A program made the position numbers and the translations under genes. A model generated the notes under the pieces. That model was not told the DNA's origin. It saw only the letters and a program-made list of their open reading frames with translations, and did not search any database. A stretch of DNA of 17,724 bases, from contig JAMCTM010000028.1 in NCBI GenBank assembly GCA_023379465.1, positions 1-17,724 of the forward strand. Reading direction: 5' to 3'. Below, in pieces: positions 9,642 through 16,387 of the stretch. Each line of letters begins with the position of its first letter. Positions within the stretch are counted from its first letter, which is position 1. Origin of the DNA: Patescibacteria group bacterium (GTDB lineage Bacteria > Patescibacteria > Microgenomatia > Levybacterales > UBA12049).

Positions 9642-9723
9642 TGCCCGGGGGGAGATTCGAACTCCCATGCCTTGCGGCACACGCACCTGAAGCGTGCGCG
9701 TCTGCCAATTTCGCCATCCGGGC
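9642..9723 (-). tRNA. tRNA-Leu(CAG)
   Basis: Anticodon stem CACGC/GCGTG with loop TTCAGGT (anticodon CAG), a long variable arm, T-arm GGGAG-TTCGAAT-CTCCC, discriminator A, no encoded CCA. The acceptor GCCCGGA/CCCGGGC leaves an A-C mismatch at the seventh pair, a minor oddity. Confidence 0.95.
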
Positions 9724-9733
9724 GGCAAATTAC

Positions 9734-9739
9734 ATTATA
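9734..9739 (-). promoter_or_regulatory. Promoter of the five-tRNA/PEBP unit
   Basis: The extended -10 TGTTATAAT has its hexamer at 9734-9739; the first tRNA begins 10 nt further on. The 17-bp-spaced -35 position (9757-9762) is a poor match and overlaps the -35 of the divergent gene at 9794. Confidence 0.65.
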
Positions 9740-9757
9740 ACAAAATTAATTTAATTC

Positions 9758-9786
9758 TTGACAAGTTTTTTAATATAAACTACTAT
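9758..9786 (+). promoter_or_regulatory. Promoter of the envelope-protein pair at 9794, leaderless type
   Basis: TTGACA (9758-9763), a 17-bp spacer, TACTAT (9781-9786), and the ATG at 9794 after 7 bp; no Shine-Dalgarno. Confidence 0.7.
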
Positions 9787-9793
9787 TTTTTCT

Positions 9794-10342
9794 ATGGACC
9801 AAATTCCTCAAGATACAACCCAAGAAGCACAACCAACGGTAAGTCAGGCTGCGGGAACAACTCCCGACCAGACAGTTTCTCCTATGCCTCAACAAACACA
9901 GGTTTTATCTGAGCCGCAGACACCAGTTTCAGAGCAGCAGACGGTATCTAATCCCGTACTGCAATCAGATAATTTGCAAGAGGTCAGCCAGCGATCTCAA
10001 ACATCTAAACCCCAAAGTGAAAAAAAGGGATCAATGGCGAAAACATTGTTCGAGTTGGTTATTTTTCTGGTTGTTATCGTAGGGCTTACTTACGGAGTCT
10101 ACCTTTATTTTAACTCCAGCAAGGTAACAGTTATTCCGCGTAACAACGCAGTTTTTACCCAGCCCGCAACCGTAGTTACCCCCGCCGCCTCTTCTTCGGG
10201 ATACGTTGTTAATCCAAGTGATACATCTAACCAGTCTATAAATAACGATACTTCTAATATTAACCAAAGCATGAATAATATTAACTCTGACATGAATACC
10301 GTTGACCAGAGTTTTAATGATCAGCAAACCAATTTACAATAA
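9794..10342 (+). CDS. Single-pass membrane protein with disordered flanks (182 aa)
   Basis: No family is recognised. Residues 1-80 are rich in Pro, Gln, Ser and Thr and probably disordered. A hydrophobic helix at about 87-106 (LVIFLVVIVGLTYGVYLYF) is the single membrane span, and the remainder is Asn/Ser/Thr-rich with repeated NQS and NIN motifs, also low in predicted structure. Such Q/P-rich plus TM proteins are common in CPR envelopes and may be scaffolds or surface anchors, but this is inference. By the positive-inside rule (KKGSMAK just before the helix) the N-terminus is cytoplasmic. It starts a two-gene unit with the exported coiled-coil protein 6 nt downstream. Confidence 0.82.
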   Translation: MDQIPQDTTQEAQPTVSQAAGTTPDQTVSPMPQQTQVLSEPQTPVSEQQTVSNPVLQSDNLQEVSQRSQTSKPQSEKKGSMAKTLFELVIFLVVIVGLTYGVYLYFNSSKVTVIPRNNAVFTQPATVVTPAASSSGYVVNPSDTSNQSINNDTSNINQSMNNINSDMNTVDQSFNDQQTNLQ

Positions 10343-10348
10343 TTAATT

Positions 10349-11152
10349 ATGAAAAAAGCAGTTTTGTTATTATTAGTTTTTATGAGCTTAGCTTTCTCAG
10401 TTAATGCGTATGCCGCTAATGGCATATTGCAAAATATTAGAAGTACGGATTCCTCTGCTGCGGGTTCACTGAAAACTCAAGTCCAGACAACCCAAATGGA
10501 TAATTTAAGACAAAGGGCCCAAACAGAGATAAATAGGAGATTAGGTTTCCTTAATTCATTGCTTACAAAAATTGCAGATATTAAAAAGCTTTCGTCTTCT
10601 GATAAAACCGATCTTCAGGCACAAATCCAGGACCAGATTACGAGCCTGACAAACCTTCAGACTAAAATTAATGCCGATACAGACTTAATAACACTTCGAG
10701 CGGACGTTAAGTCAATAGTAAACGGCTACTTTATTTTCGCATTCTTTAGGGTAAAAGTAAGCTTGCTTTATGCGGCGGACAGGATGTCCAATGTTTCGAA
10801 TAACCTAACGCTTCTCCATGAAAAACTGCAGACAAGAATAAATGATTTAACCTCTCAAGGTCAAAATGAAACAACATTGAATAGTGACTTATCGGACATG
10901 GCATCTAAAATTGATGCAGCCAATACCCAGCTTCAAAATGTAGAAACACAGCTTGCAACGCTCACCGCCCAAGGCTTTCCCGGGAATAAGCAGAACCTTT
11001 ATAACGCAAGGACGGAGCTAAAAACCGCATTTTCTGATTTGATGTCCGCTTATCAGGATGCTGTGCGAATAAAAGCAAGCTTGGAGGCGAATAATTCAAC
11101 TCCGGCAGCACATATTTCTCCATCTCAGGTTTCTACGTCAAGCGGAAAATAG
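10349..11152 (+). CDS. Exported helical/coiled-coil protein (267 aa)
   Basis: A clear signal peptide (MKKAVLLLLVFMSLAFSVNA, likely cut near AYA-A) is followed by a long, almost entirely helical protein rich in Leu, Gln, Thr, Asp and Asn. Heptad-like stretches occur at LRQRAQTEINRRLGFLNSLL, LQAQIQDQITSLTNLQTKI and LQNVETQLATL. A hydrophobic insert YFIFAFFRVKVSLLYA (about 127-142) may be a buried helix or membrane contact. No catalytic motif is seen, and it is probably an extracytoplasmic structural protein. Translation lacks a Shine-Dalgarno and likely depends on coupling to the gene 6 nt upstream. Its stop codon lies 2 nt from the stop of the convergent gene. Confidence 0.84.
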   Translation: MKKAVLLLLVFMSLAFSVNAYAANGILQNIRSTDSSAAGSLKTQVQTTQMDNLRQRAQTEINRRLGFLNSLLTKIADIKKLSSSDKTDLQAQIQDQITSLTNLQTKINADTDLITLRADVKSIVNGYFIFAFFRVKVSLLYAADRMSNVSNNLTLLHEKLQTRINDLTSQGQNETTLNSDLSDMASKIDAANTQLQNVETQLATLTAQGFPGNKQNLYNARTELKTAFSDLMSAYQDAVRIKASLEANNSTPAAHISPSQVSTSSGK

Positions 11153-11154
11153 AT

Positions 11155-11538
11155 TTATTTTTCTTCGAGGAATTTTTTAAGAGGGCCCAAGTAGTTTTGT
11201 TTCCAGTCTTTTTTTAAGCCTTTTTCTTCATAATTGGGTATATCTTCGTGTACAAGATTTATTATTGTTACCCCGTTTTTTTCTTTGAGTGTAAAATTTA
11301 CTATAGATGCCTTGTCCCACTTTCCGCCAAACCATTCCTGGACTAGAAGTTTATTTTTTTCCACACTTATATTTTTGCCGAAAATTTTTCCACCCCAAAG
11401 CGAAAATCTAAATCCTACGTCGTCAGTCATTTTTGCGGGTCCACCGCCCCATTTTGCGATAATTTTTGGGTTTACGAGTGCGTTCCAAACTCTCCTTGCT
11501 GAAGCATTTATTTTGTATCTTTGTTTTATAGTTTTCAT
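11155..11538 (-). CDS. SRPBCC/AHSA1-type protein (127 aa)
   Basis: The 127 residues follow the Bet v1-like/AHSA1 pattern: KQRYKINASARRVWNALVNP at the start, IIAKWGGGPAKMTDDVGFRFSLWGG, then beta strands including LLVQEWFGGKWDKASIVNFTL and GVTIINLVHEDIP, and a C-terminal helix WKQNYLGPLKKFLEE. The fold forms a hydrophobic ligand pocket; members act as lipid binders, enzymes or Hsp90 co-chaperone-like proteins, and the ligand here cannot be inferred. The protein is cytoplasmic. The ATG follows a -10 after 12 bp with no Shine-Dalgarno, giving only a few nt of leader. It is monocistronic, convergent with the preceding gene. Confidence 0.88.
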   Translation of the reverse strand: MKTIKQRYKINASARRVWNALVNPKIIAKWGGGPAKMTDDVGFRFSLWGGKIFGKNISVEKNKLLVQEWFGGKWDKASIVNFTLKEKNGVTIINLVHEDIPNYEEKGLKKDWKQNYLGPLKKFLEEK

Positions 11539-11550
11539 TTCTAAGGGTGG

Positions 11551-11556
11551 ATTATA
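11551..11556 (-). promoter_or_regulatory. -10 of the SRPBCC gene
   Basis: TATAAT lies 12 bp before the ATG at 11538, implying a leader of about 5-6 nt and no room for a Shine-Dalgarno. No clear -35 is seen. Confidence 0.55.
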
Positions 11557-11625
11557 CTACATTTTAGGCAAAAATGCTCGTTTTTAATATGGAAATGAGG
11601 TTGTTGATTATAAGTTTGAAATTTT

Positions 11626-12126
11626 TTAATAGCCTAAATTCTGCAATTCGTTAAACTGCGACATGGATTTGTTATATGAACTCATGATTTTTATAAATAG
11701 TACATAAGAAATATAGGTCATAATAATTGTTAATGCAAGGGTAATGATCCCTACTGTTTTTGCGTGTTTTTCTTTGGAAACGAGGTATCTTACCGCAGGT
11801 ATTATCCCAAGCGGAGGAAGAAGCACTGCGAATGTGTAAACTTTAATCTGCGCGGAAATTGAAGTTGATAAAGGCGGGTTTTTAAGTTTTTTCCCGCAGT
11901 TTGGACAATAGTAGACATTGGGAAATATTGTAGCGCCGCAATATCTACAAAATTGCATGGGCTGAACCTGTTCCGGACCCTGAGGGTGGTTTTGTGAAAT
12001 ATTCTGTTCGGTTGAAGAACTTATTGGATTATCTATCGTCGGGGTATTCAGGGGTTCAGCCAAAGTTTGTTTTGCGCCTAAAGTTTGTTCCGGCGGTTGC
12101 GGCTGATTTTTGGTTTTGGGGTCCAT
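11626..12126 (-). CDS. Zinc-ribbon membrane protein (166 aa)
   Basis: The N-terminal 55 residues are Pro/Gln/Asn-rich and probably disordered. They are followed by a zinc-ribbon with Cys60, Cys63 (FCRYCG) and Cys74, Cys77 (YCPNCGKKL), then two predicted membrane helices (about 96-115 and 124-147) and a short polar tail. Zinc-ribbon plus two-helix proteins are common in bacteria and mostly uncharacterised; the ribbon would face the cytoplasm. The ATG lies 19 bp from a TATAAT, with no clear Shine-Dalgarno. It is monocistronic and divergent from the beta-lactamase-fold gene, with only 74 bp between the two start codons. Confidence 0.87.
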   Translation of the reverse strand: MDPKTKNQPQPPEQTLGAKQTLAEPLNTPTIDNPISSSTEQNISQNHPQGPEQVQPMQFCRYCGATIFPNVYYCPNCGKKLKNPPLSTSISAQIKVYTFAVLLPPLGIIPAVRYLVSKEKHAKTVGIITLALTIIMTYISYVLFIKIMSSYNKSMSQFNELQNLGY

Positions 12127-12145
12127 TTATTTAGCATCTCATAGA

Positions 12146-12151
12146 ATTATA
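12146..12151 (-). promoter_or_regulatory. -10 of the zinc-ribbon gene
   Basis: TATAAT at 12146-12151 in an AT-rich stretch, 19 bp from the ATG at 12126. It faces away from the promoter at 12185. Confidence 0.45.
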
Positions 12152-12184
12152 TATATATCAAGGCATGAGAGAATTTAATTTTGT

Positions 12185-12190
12185 TATAAT
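12185..12190 (+). promoter_or_regulatory. Extended -10 of the beta-lactamase-fold gene
   Basis: TGTTATAAT ends 10 bp before the ATG at 12201, so the transcript leader would be about 3-4 nt. No Shine-Dalgarno and no good -35 are seen. Confidence 0.6.
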
Positions 12191-12200
12191 TTACTGACTT

Positions 12201-13184
12201 ATGTATGAGGTTAAAAGTTACATTAAAGAGAAAAATAATAAGCCTTCAATGGTTGTCAAAATTTTTCGCTATTTTTTTGCGTGCATTCTGTTATTGTTCG
12301 TATTAAATTTTTTCGTAAACATTTATTTCTTCAAGGATCAGGCATCAAATGCTCTGATGATTAACCCTCTTGCGGGAGAAGCCATCCATACAGCCACAAC
12401 ATACATAAATTCAAGACAGGATAGTACAAAGCTTGAACGACTGGTTCAGAATGTTCTGGGACAGGACAAAGACGATTACGGTATCGTAATCGAAAATCTA
12501 AATACCGGTGAAAGATATTACTTCAATCAGAATAAACAGTTCGAAACAGCGAGTCTATATAAATTATGGGTAATGGCTGTAGTTTTTAAAGACATCCAAG
12601 ATGGTATTTTTAACAAAAACGATGTATTAAGTAAAAACGTATCTGCGCTTAACTCAGACTTCGGAATATCCTCGGAATCAGCGGAACTTACCGAGGGAAC
12701 AGTTAGTCGTACAGTGGAAGATGCACTAACCCAAATGATAACCGTATCGGATAACTATTCGGCATATCTTTTAACAGAAAAAATAGGGGTAAAAAGTATG
12801 GCTTCGTTTTTAACCGAAAATGGATTTTCAAATTCGAAAACTGGTACTCTTACAACTGAGCCGGTCTCTACCCCATCTGATATGGCGTTATTTTTTAAAA
12901 AGCTTTATCAAGGAGAACTAGCCAATAAGGAATATACGGATGAAATGCTTAATTTATTAAAACAGCAGGAAGTAAATAATAAACTCCCCAAAGATCTCCC
13001 GCAGGGCGTAGTAATGGCTCATAAAACAGGTGATCTAAACGGATACAGTCACGATGTGGGAATTGTCTACACACCTAAGGGAAATTATATTATTGTAATA
13101 ATGTCAAACACGGATTCTCCTTTAGATGCTGACGACAATATTGCTCTTATATCAAAATCGATCTACAAATATTTTACGGATTAG
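12201..13184 (+). CDS. Class-A beta-lactamase-fold serine hydrolase, membrane-anchored
   Basis: The 327 residues begin with a short cytoplasmic head and a membrane anchor at about 21-44 (FRYFFACILLLFVLNFFVN). The extracytoplasmic domain has the penicillin-recognising motifs Ser118-x-x-Lys121 (SLYK), Ser183-Asp-Asn185 (SDNYSA) and Lys275-Thr-Gly277 (HKTGD), in the order and spacing of class A enzymes. The omega-loop region (TTEPVSTPSDMALFF) is short, and I see no residue placed like Glu166, needed for deacylation by true class A beta-lactamases. A role in peptidoglycan peptide trimming or another serine-hydrolase function is therefore more likely than antibiotic resistance. Its stop codon is immediately adjacent to that of the convergent alpha/beta hydrolase gene. 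Confidence 0.88.
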   Translation: MYEVKSYIKEKNNKPSMVVKIFRYFFACILLLFVLNFFVNIYFFKDQASNALMINPLAGEAIHTATTYINSRQDSTKLERLVQNVLGQDKDDYGIVIENLNTGERYYFNQNKQFETASLYKLWVMAVVFKDIQDGIFNKNDVLSKNVSALNSDFGISSESAELTEGTVSRTVEDALTQMITVSDNYSAYLLTEKIGVKSMASFLTENGFSNSKTGTLTTEPVSTPSDMALFFKKLYQGELANKEYTDEMLNLLKQQEVNNKLPKDLPQGVVMAHKTGDLNGYSHDVGIVYTPKGNYIIVIMSNTDSPLDADDNIALISKSIYKYFTD

Positions 13185-14255
13185 TTATTTATTGAGATAT
13201 TTTTTGAAGAATTGAACTGTCCTTTGCATAGCAAGATCAAAGCTTGGACCCGAAATATTATGTCCTCCGGTAGGGTAAGTATAAAACTCATGAGGGACGT
13301 CAGTTTTATTTAAGAGAGCATTTAATTCCTCGCTATACTTAATGCTTACCACATTATCGTCAAGAGCGTGGTCTATTTGTATAGCGCCTTTTAAATCGTT
13401 TAGATACGTTGTGGGCGCAACCTCATGCCAGAATTTACTTTGGGCACTGGGGGTACCTACAATCTGGAATATGGACTCGCGGTTTATTCTCTGTGTTCCG
13501 GTGACTCTGGGTGTTTGATAACTCGGGTCGTGGATTCCGAACTCCCGTTGGTCTATATAAGTATATACTGCGCCTGCCCATATAACTGTAGCGGGAATTG
13601 TAGGTTCTACTGTCATTGCCCTTAAGACAACGTTTCCGGCCATGCTGTGTCCCCAAAGCCCGATCTCTTTAGAGTTAACAAAACTTGCGTTTTGCAAAGC
13701 TGCATAGGCATTCAGGGTGTCTATTACGTATCCTGAACTAAAATAGGCTCCGCTTGCCTGACCTTGCGAATTTCCGTTTCCCCTAAGGTCTATCTTAAAT
13801 ACAACGAATCCATTTCTCGCCAGATAATCTACGTAATCAACGTATCTTTGCATGGTATTGTATTCTTGCGGAGGGATGTATCCGTGTACAAATACAATTG
13901 CGGGAAATCCTCCTTTTGGTACTGTGCCAGTTGGTATCGTTAAAAGACCGTTTATCTTTAGCCCGTCCGAGATATAGTTCGTAAGATAAGAAGTATAACT
14001 TGCATTTTCGTCAATTTTGTCGAGGATCCCCAAAGAGCTTTTGTAGGTTCTGTTTCTTAAGTATGGAATTGTTAAGTCCTCAAACTGAGCTGGAATTTCG
14101 GTATTTGTAAGTTTTGATGATGTTTTGTTAACAATGTCCGTAACATCATTATGGTAACCGTTTTTTATTAAATAAAATACAACCCCTAATATTATAACTA
14201 AAAGTAAACTGAGTGTAATTTTATAAGGTTTGGGCGGGTCTTTTGTAGATTTCAT
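13185..14255 (-). CDS. Membrane-anchored alpha/beta hydrolase
   Basis: The 356 residues have an N-terminal anchor (about 13-31, ITLSLLLVIILGVVFYLI) and an extracytoplasmic alpha/beta-hydrolase domain of the dienelactone hydrolase / S9 peptidase type. The oxyanion region is FVHGYIPP (122-129), followed by DLRGNGNSQG. The nucleophile elbow is GHSMAG with Ser204 (the usual GHSMGG has Ala here). The acid is probably Asp299 or Asp300 in HALDDNVV, and the base His332 in TGGHNI. Substrate is unknown; esters or peptides in the envelope are possible. The ATG lies 3 nt after the stop of the upstream three-helix membrane protein without a Shine-Dalgarno, so the pair is probably translationally coupled. 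Confidence 0.9.
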   Translation of the reverse strand: MKSTKDPPKPYKITLSLLLVIILGVVFYLIKNGYHNDVTDIVNKTSSKLTNTEIPAQFEDLTIPYLRNRTYKSSLGILDKIDENASYTSYLTNYISDGLKINGLLTIPTGTVPKGGFPAIVFVHGYIPPQEYNTMQRYVDYVDYLARNGFVVFKIDLRGNGNSQGQASGAYFSSGYVIDTLNAYAALQNASFVNSKEIGLWGHSMAGNVVLRAMTVEPTIPATVIWAGAVYTYIDQREFGIHDPSYQTPRVTGTQRINRESIFQIVGTPSAQSKFWHEVAPTTYLNDLKGAIQIDHALDDNVVSIKYSEELNALLNKTDVPHEFYTYPTGGHNISGPSFDLAMQRTVQFFKKYLNK

Positions 14256-14258
14256 CGG

Positions 14259-14573
14259 TTATCTAGTAAGAGCAACTAAAAGTAAAATGGATGCTATGGT
14301 TATGATAAAGAATATTACAAGGGTATTTGTAAGAAGAGATAGCGCTTCTTTTTTCTTTCCATCAACATACATTTGTGCAGGTTTTCCAAATATCAAAAAC
14401 CCCGTTAAAGCGGCTGAAAAAACGAATAACATCAAAAGCGCAACTGGTGCAAGAAAAGCGTTGGCTCTTCCGATTTTTACAAGCGACCCGTAATACATGA
14501 ATAAGCCTACAGCCACAATATAGGCGGCGGTTAAAATTGCGTTTTTTAGCGCTTCTTTTCTTGTTATCTTCAT
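14259..14573 (-). CDS. Small three-helix membrane protein (104 aa)
   Basis: No named family is recognised. From ATG 14573 the protein is 104 residues: a basic head (MKITRKEALKNA), three hydrophobic helices (about 12-32, 39-62 with FLAPVALLMLFVFSAALTGF, and 80-101), and a loop KPAQMYVDGKKKEAL that should be cytoplasmic. I prefer ATG 14573 to ATG 14579 because the latter touches the -10 hexamer and would lie upstream of the transcript start, whereas 14573 is 6 bp from it. It is the first gene of a two-gene unit with the alpha/beta hydrolase. A role as partner of that hydrolase is possible from context only. Confidence 0.83.
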   Translation of the reverse strand: MKITRKEALKNAILTAAYIVAVGLFMYYGSLVKIGRANAFLAPVALLMLFVFSAALTGFLIFGKPAQMYVDGKKKEALSLLTNTLVIFFIITIASILLLVALTR

Positions 14574-14579
14574 GTCCAT

Positions 14580-14585
14580 ATTATA
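14580..14585 (-). promoter_or_regulatory. Extended -10, decides start of the three-helix protein
   Basis: TGGTATAAT has its hexamer at 14580-14585. One ATG begins immediately after it and a second 6 bp further on; only the second can be in the transcript. This matches the 6-bp spacing of other leaderless genes here. Confidence 0.65.
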
Positions 14586-14603
14586 CCAGAGCTTTGCTAT
14601 TTG

Positions 14604-15737
14604 TTACGGGTGTTGAAGCGGTGGCCTTTGTCCTGAGGGAGGAAGCTGTCCTGAATTTTGTAAATCAGAATTATTTTGAGCATTTGGCCGGTTTACCCGT
14701 ACTGGCGTTCCCATAAAACAGCCTACCGTGTAAGGATATTCCCTTGTTAACACATAATGGTACATTTTTACCATTTTTCCGTTCCATGGGATTACACTGG
14801 TTGTCCCGTGGCAGGCATCCAAATCAGCGTTTGTAATTTCTTTTCCACTGGCATCGTACATGCTGTAGATCCCAAACCCGTCCAAGGCATATCCTATCAG
14901 CTTATTATTCTGCGTTTCCTGCGGGATGCAAGAGCTCGGACCGTGGTAGTGGTACTCCCCTGTTGATTCTGGATGTCCGTCGCAACTGTCCTGTACCTCA
15001 TGTGCAACGGCATCTCTTCCTGATGCGTCCAAGGCGTTATATATGGCTACTCCGTTTACCGCAACTCCTATCATTCCCATGGGGACACAAGAAGGGTTTT
15101 GGGCAATCGTAGGGTTAAGCGGAAGCATAAGGGATATATTTTGTGCGGTAATGGTGTTAGGATTTCTGTCAATTTGGTAGGCGGGATCAAAAGGCTGTAT
15201 CGGAAAAATTCCGGTCGTTGCATTAACCGGAAGGCCATTTCCGGTTATAACCCTTTCGGAGCCCTCTGCTAAGACTAAAAACTGTGCTGACGGCCAGCTT
15301 ACTTTTCCCTCAACAGAAATTTTTTGCGTAGAGTCCCATGTAGTACCGTGAATCCAATTCCCTATATGCTGAGCACCTCCCTGCTTAAAATTTTGTATGC
15401 AGGAATAAACATAACCTACCTTAGGTGAACTACTTACCTTACCGTCCCCAAGCGGCAAAGCCTTGGGATTTAAAACATTTATTTGTGCGCTTGGTGAAGA
15501 ATTTAGACTTGTAGCCTGCGTTTGGGTTTGGCCACTTGCTGTATTTGCAGCGCCTTGATTTTGCGAACTAGCGGATTTACTTAGATTAAGAAATAAATAT
15601 GATCCGGCAAGTAGTCCTAATATTAGTACGGATAAAATAACAACTAATGCTAAATATTTGGGGATTCGGGCGGTTTTAGGAGGAGTAGTATGTAAGTTTT
15701 CTTGCTGTTGCTGGTTTTCTTGGGCTTTTTCTTCCAT
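14604..15737 (-). CDS. YHYH-domain protein, membrane-anchored (377 aa)
   Basis: A Gln/Glu-rich cytoplasmic head precedes a membrane helix at about 29-50 (LALVVILSVLILGLLAGSYL) and a Ser/Gln/Thr-rich linker. The extracytoplasmic domain ends in YHYH-family features: GMIGVAVNGVAIYNALDASG, CDGHPESTGEYHYHGPSSC (252-270, YHYH at 262-265), IGYALDGFGIYSMYDASGKE and MYHYVLTREYPYTVGCFMG. Several Cys and His residues suggest disulfides or metal binding. YHYH proteins are found in diverse bacteria and eukaryotes without an agreed function. The C-terminus is Pro/Gln-rich. The ATG is 6 bp from a -10 and lacks a Shine-Dalgarno. It is monocistronic. Confidence 0.92.
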   Translation of the reverse strand: MEEKAQENQQQQENLHTTPPKTARIPKYLALVVILSVLILGLLAGSYLFLNLSKSASSQNQGAANTASGQTQTQATSLNSSPSAQINVLNPKALPLGDGKVSSSPKVGYVYSCIQNFKQGGAQHIGNWIHGTTWDSTQKISVEGKVSWPSAQFLVLAEGSERVITGNGLPVNATTGIFPIQPFDPAYQIDRNPNTITAQNISLMLPLNPTIAQNPSCVPMGMIGVAVNGVAIYNALDASGRDAVAHEVQDSCDGHPESTGEYHYHGPSSCIPQETQNNKLIGYALDGFGIYSMYDASGKEITNADLDACHGTTSVIPWNGKMVKMYHYVLTREYPYTVGCFMGTPVRVNRPNAQNNSDLQNSGQLPPSGQRPPLQHP

Positions 15738-15743
15738 TTTTTA

Positions 15744-15772
15744 AGTATTGCAAAGTGCTTAATGGATGTCAA
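15744..15772 (-). promoter_or_regulatory. Promoter of the YHYH gene, leaderless type
   Basis: TTGACA (15767-15772), a 17-bp spacer ending TG-C, AATACT (15744-15749), then the ATG at 15737 after 6 bp. Confidence 0.7.
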
Positions 15773-15855
15773 TTTAGCAAAGACTAATATTTAAACTTGT
15801 CAAAAAATTTCTTGGTGGTGGGCCATAATGGAATATTAGACATTGCATTTGTATG

Positions 15856-15926
15856 CTGCCGAGCCTGGACTCGAACCAGAATAAACGGATCCAAAGTCCG
15901 TTGTCCTACCATTAGACGACTCGGCA
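15856..15926 (-). tRNA. tRNA-Gln(UUG)
   Basis: Acceptor TGCCGAG/CTCGGCA (starting with U1 as usual for tRNA-Gln), anticodon stem ACGGA/TCCGT with loop CTTTGGA (anticodon TTG), T-loop TTCGAGT, discriminator G. Only CA follows, so CCA is not fully encoded. Confidence 0.94.
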
Positions 15927-15960
15927 TTAACTAATTATCAAATTTTCACACATTACGATT

Positions 15961-16007
15961 ATTGCCTACGGCTCAACACTTCGTATCTTTGACACTCACT
16001 CGGCAAT
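15961..16007. other. 47-nt inverted-repeat element between tRNA-Gln and small EF-like gene
   Basis: ATTGCC (15961-15966) and GGCAAT (16002-16007) bracket a 35-nt interior. No U-tract follows on the minus strand, so it is not an obvious terminator. It could be the 3' end structure of the 83-aa gene transcript. Confidence 0.35.
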
Positions 16008-16012
16008 GATAT

Positions 16013-16264
16013 TTATTCCAAGTAAACAAGTGTTCCGGATTTTACATTTTTGTCCACTTTTACGGCAACTTCCTGGCCTTTTTTCCCGCTTTCAATCTGT
16101 TCATGTTCTAATTGCATTGATTCAACGGATTGATAAAACTCATCCTGGCCATGCACAAACTTAAGCTTATTCCCTGTTTTTAAGGGTTTATCTAGTTTTA
16201 TTACCGCGACCCCTAGTCTGTCGTAATAATGGGTCACTTTCCCAAGCAAATCTTTACTTGCCAC
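16013..16264 (-). CDS. Translation-factor domain-2-like small protein (83 aa)
   Basis: From GTG 16264 the product is 83 residues starting MASKDLLGKVTHYYDRLGVA. A strong AGGAGGTGAG Shine-Dalgarno 8 nt upstream fixes this start over the longer frame to 16336, part of which lies upstream of the promoter. The sequence is a small beta-barrel of the EF-Tu domain 2 type: GVAVIKLDKPLKTGNKLKFV, a middle VESMQLEHEQIESGKKGQEV, and VKSGTLVYLE at the end. Related stand-alone proteins are annotated as translation elongation factor-like and resemble the C-terminal part of U32 peptidases. They lack a GTPase domain, so a nucleic-acid- or protein-binding role is likely; function is unknown. Confidence 0.87.
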   Translation of the reverse strand: MASKDLLGKVTHYYDRLGVAVIKLDKPLKTGNKLKFVHGQDEFYQSVESMQLEHEQIESGKKGQEVAVKVDKNVKSGTLVYLE

Positions 16265-16326
16265 TGTACTCACCTCCTTGCTGCCCGATTTAGGCATATT
16301 ATTATGTCTAAGAGGGGTACAGGCGT

Positions 16327-16355
16327 ATGATATCAAAATAGCAGAAAAGCTTCAA
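16327..16355 (-). promoter_or_regulatory. Promoter of the EF-domain-2-like gene
   Basis: TTGAAG (16350-16355), a 17-bp spacer ending TG-A, TATCAT (16327-16332). It gives a leader of about 55 nt with a strong Shine-Dalgarno. Its -35 overlaps the -35 of the divergent carboxypeptidase gene. Confidence 0.6.
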
Positions 16356-16379
16356 CAAAGCTTGAAAATAATGTAAAAT
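16351..16379 (+). promoter_or_regulatory. Promoter of the carboxypeptidase gene, leaderless type
   Basis: TTCAAC (16351-16356), 17 bp, extended -10 TGTAAAAT (hexamer 16374-16379), then the GTG start at 16388 after 8 bp; no Shine-Dalgarno. Confidence 0.62.
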
Positions 16380-16387
16380 TATACCTT

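Noticed and set aside
9475..9690. Plus-strand 71-codon ORF across the tRNA cluster
   Set aside because: Runs through the complements of three tRNA genes.
12201..13184. Antibiotic-resistance beta-lactamase
   Set aside because: SxxK, SDN and KTG are present but no equivalent of the deacylating Glu166 is evident; resistance cannot be claimed.
15990..16018. Plus-strand TTGACA-17-TTTATT promoter-like sequence
   Set aside because: Points antisense into the EF-domain-like gene with no plus-strand gene after it, and the -10 is poor; probably chance.
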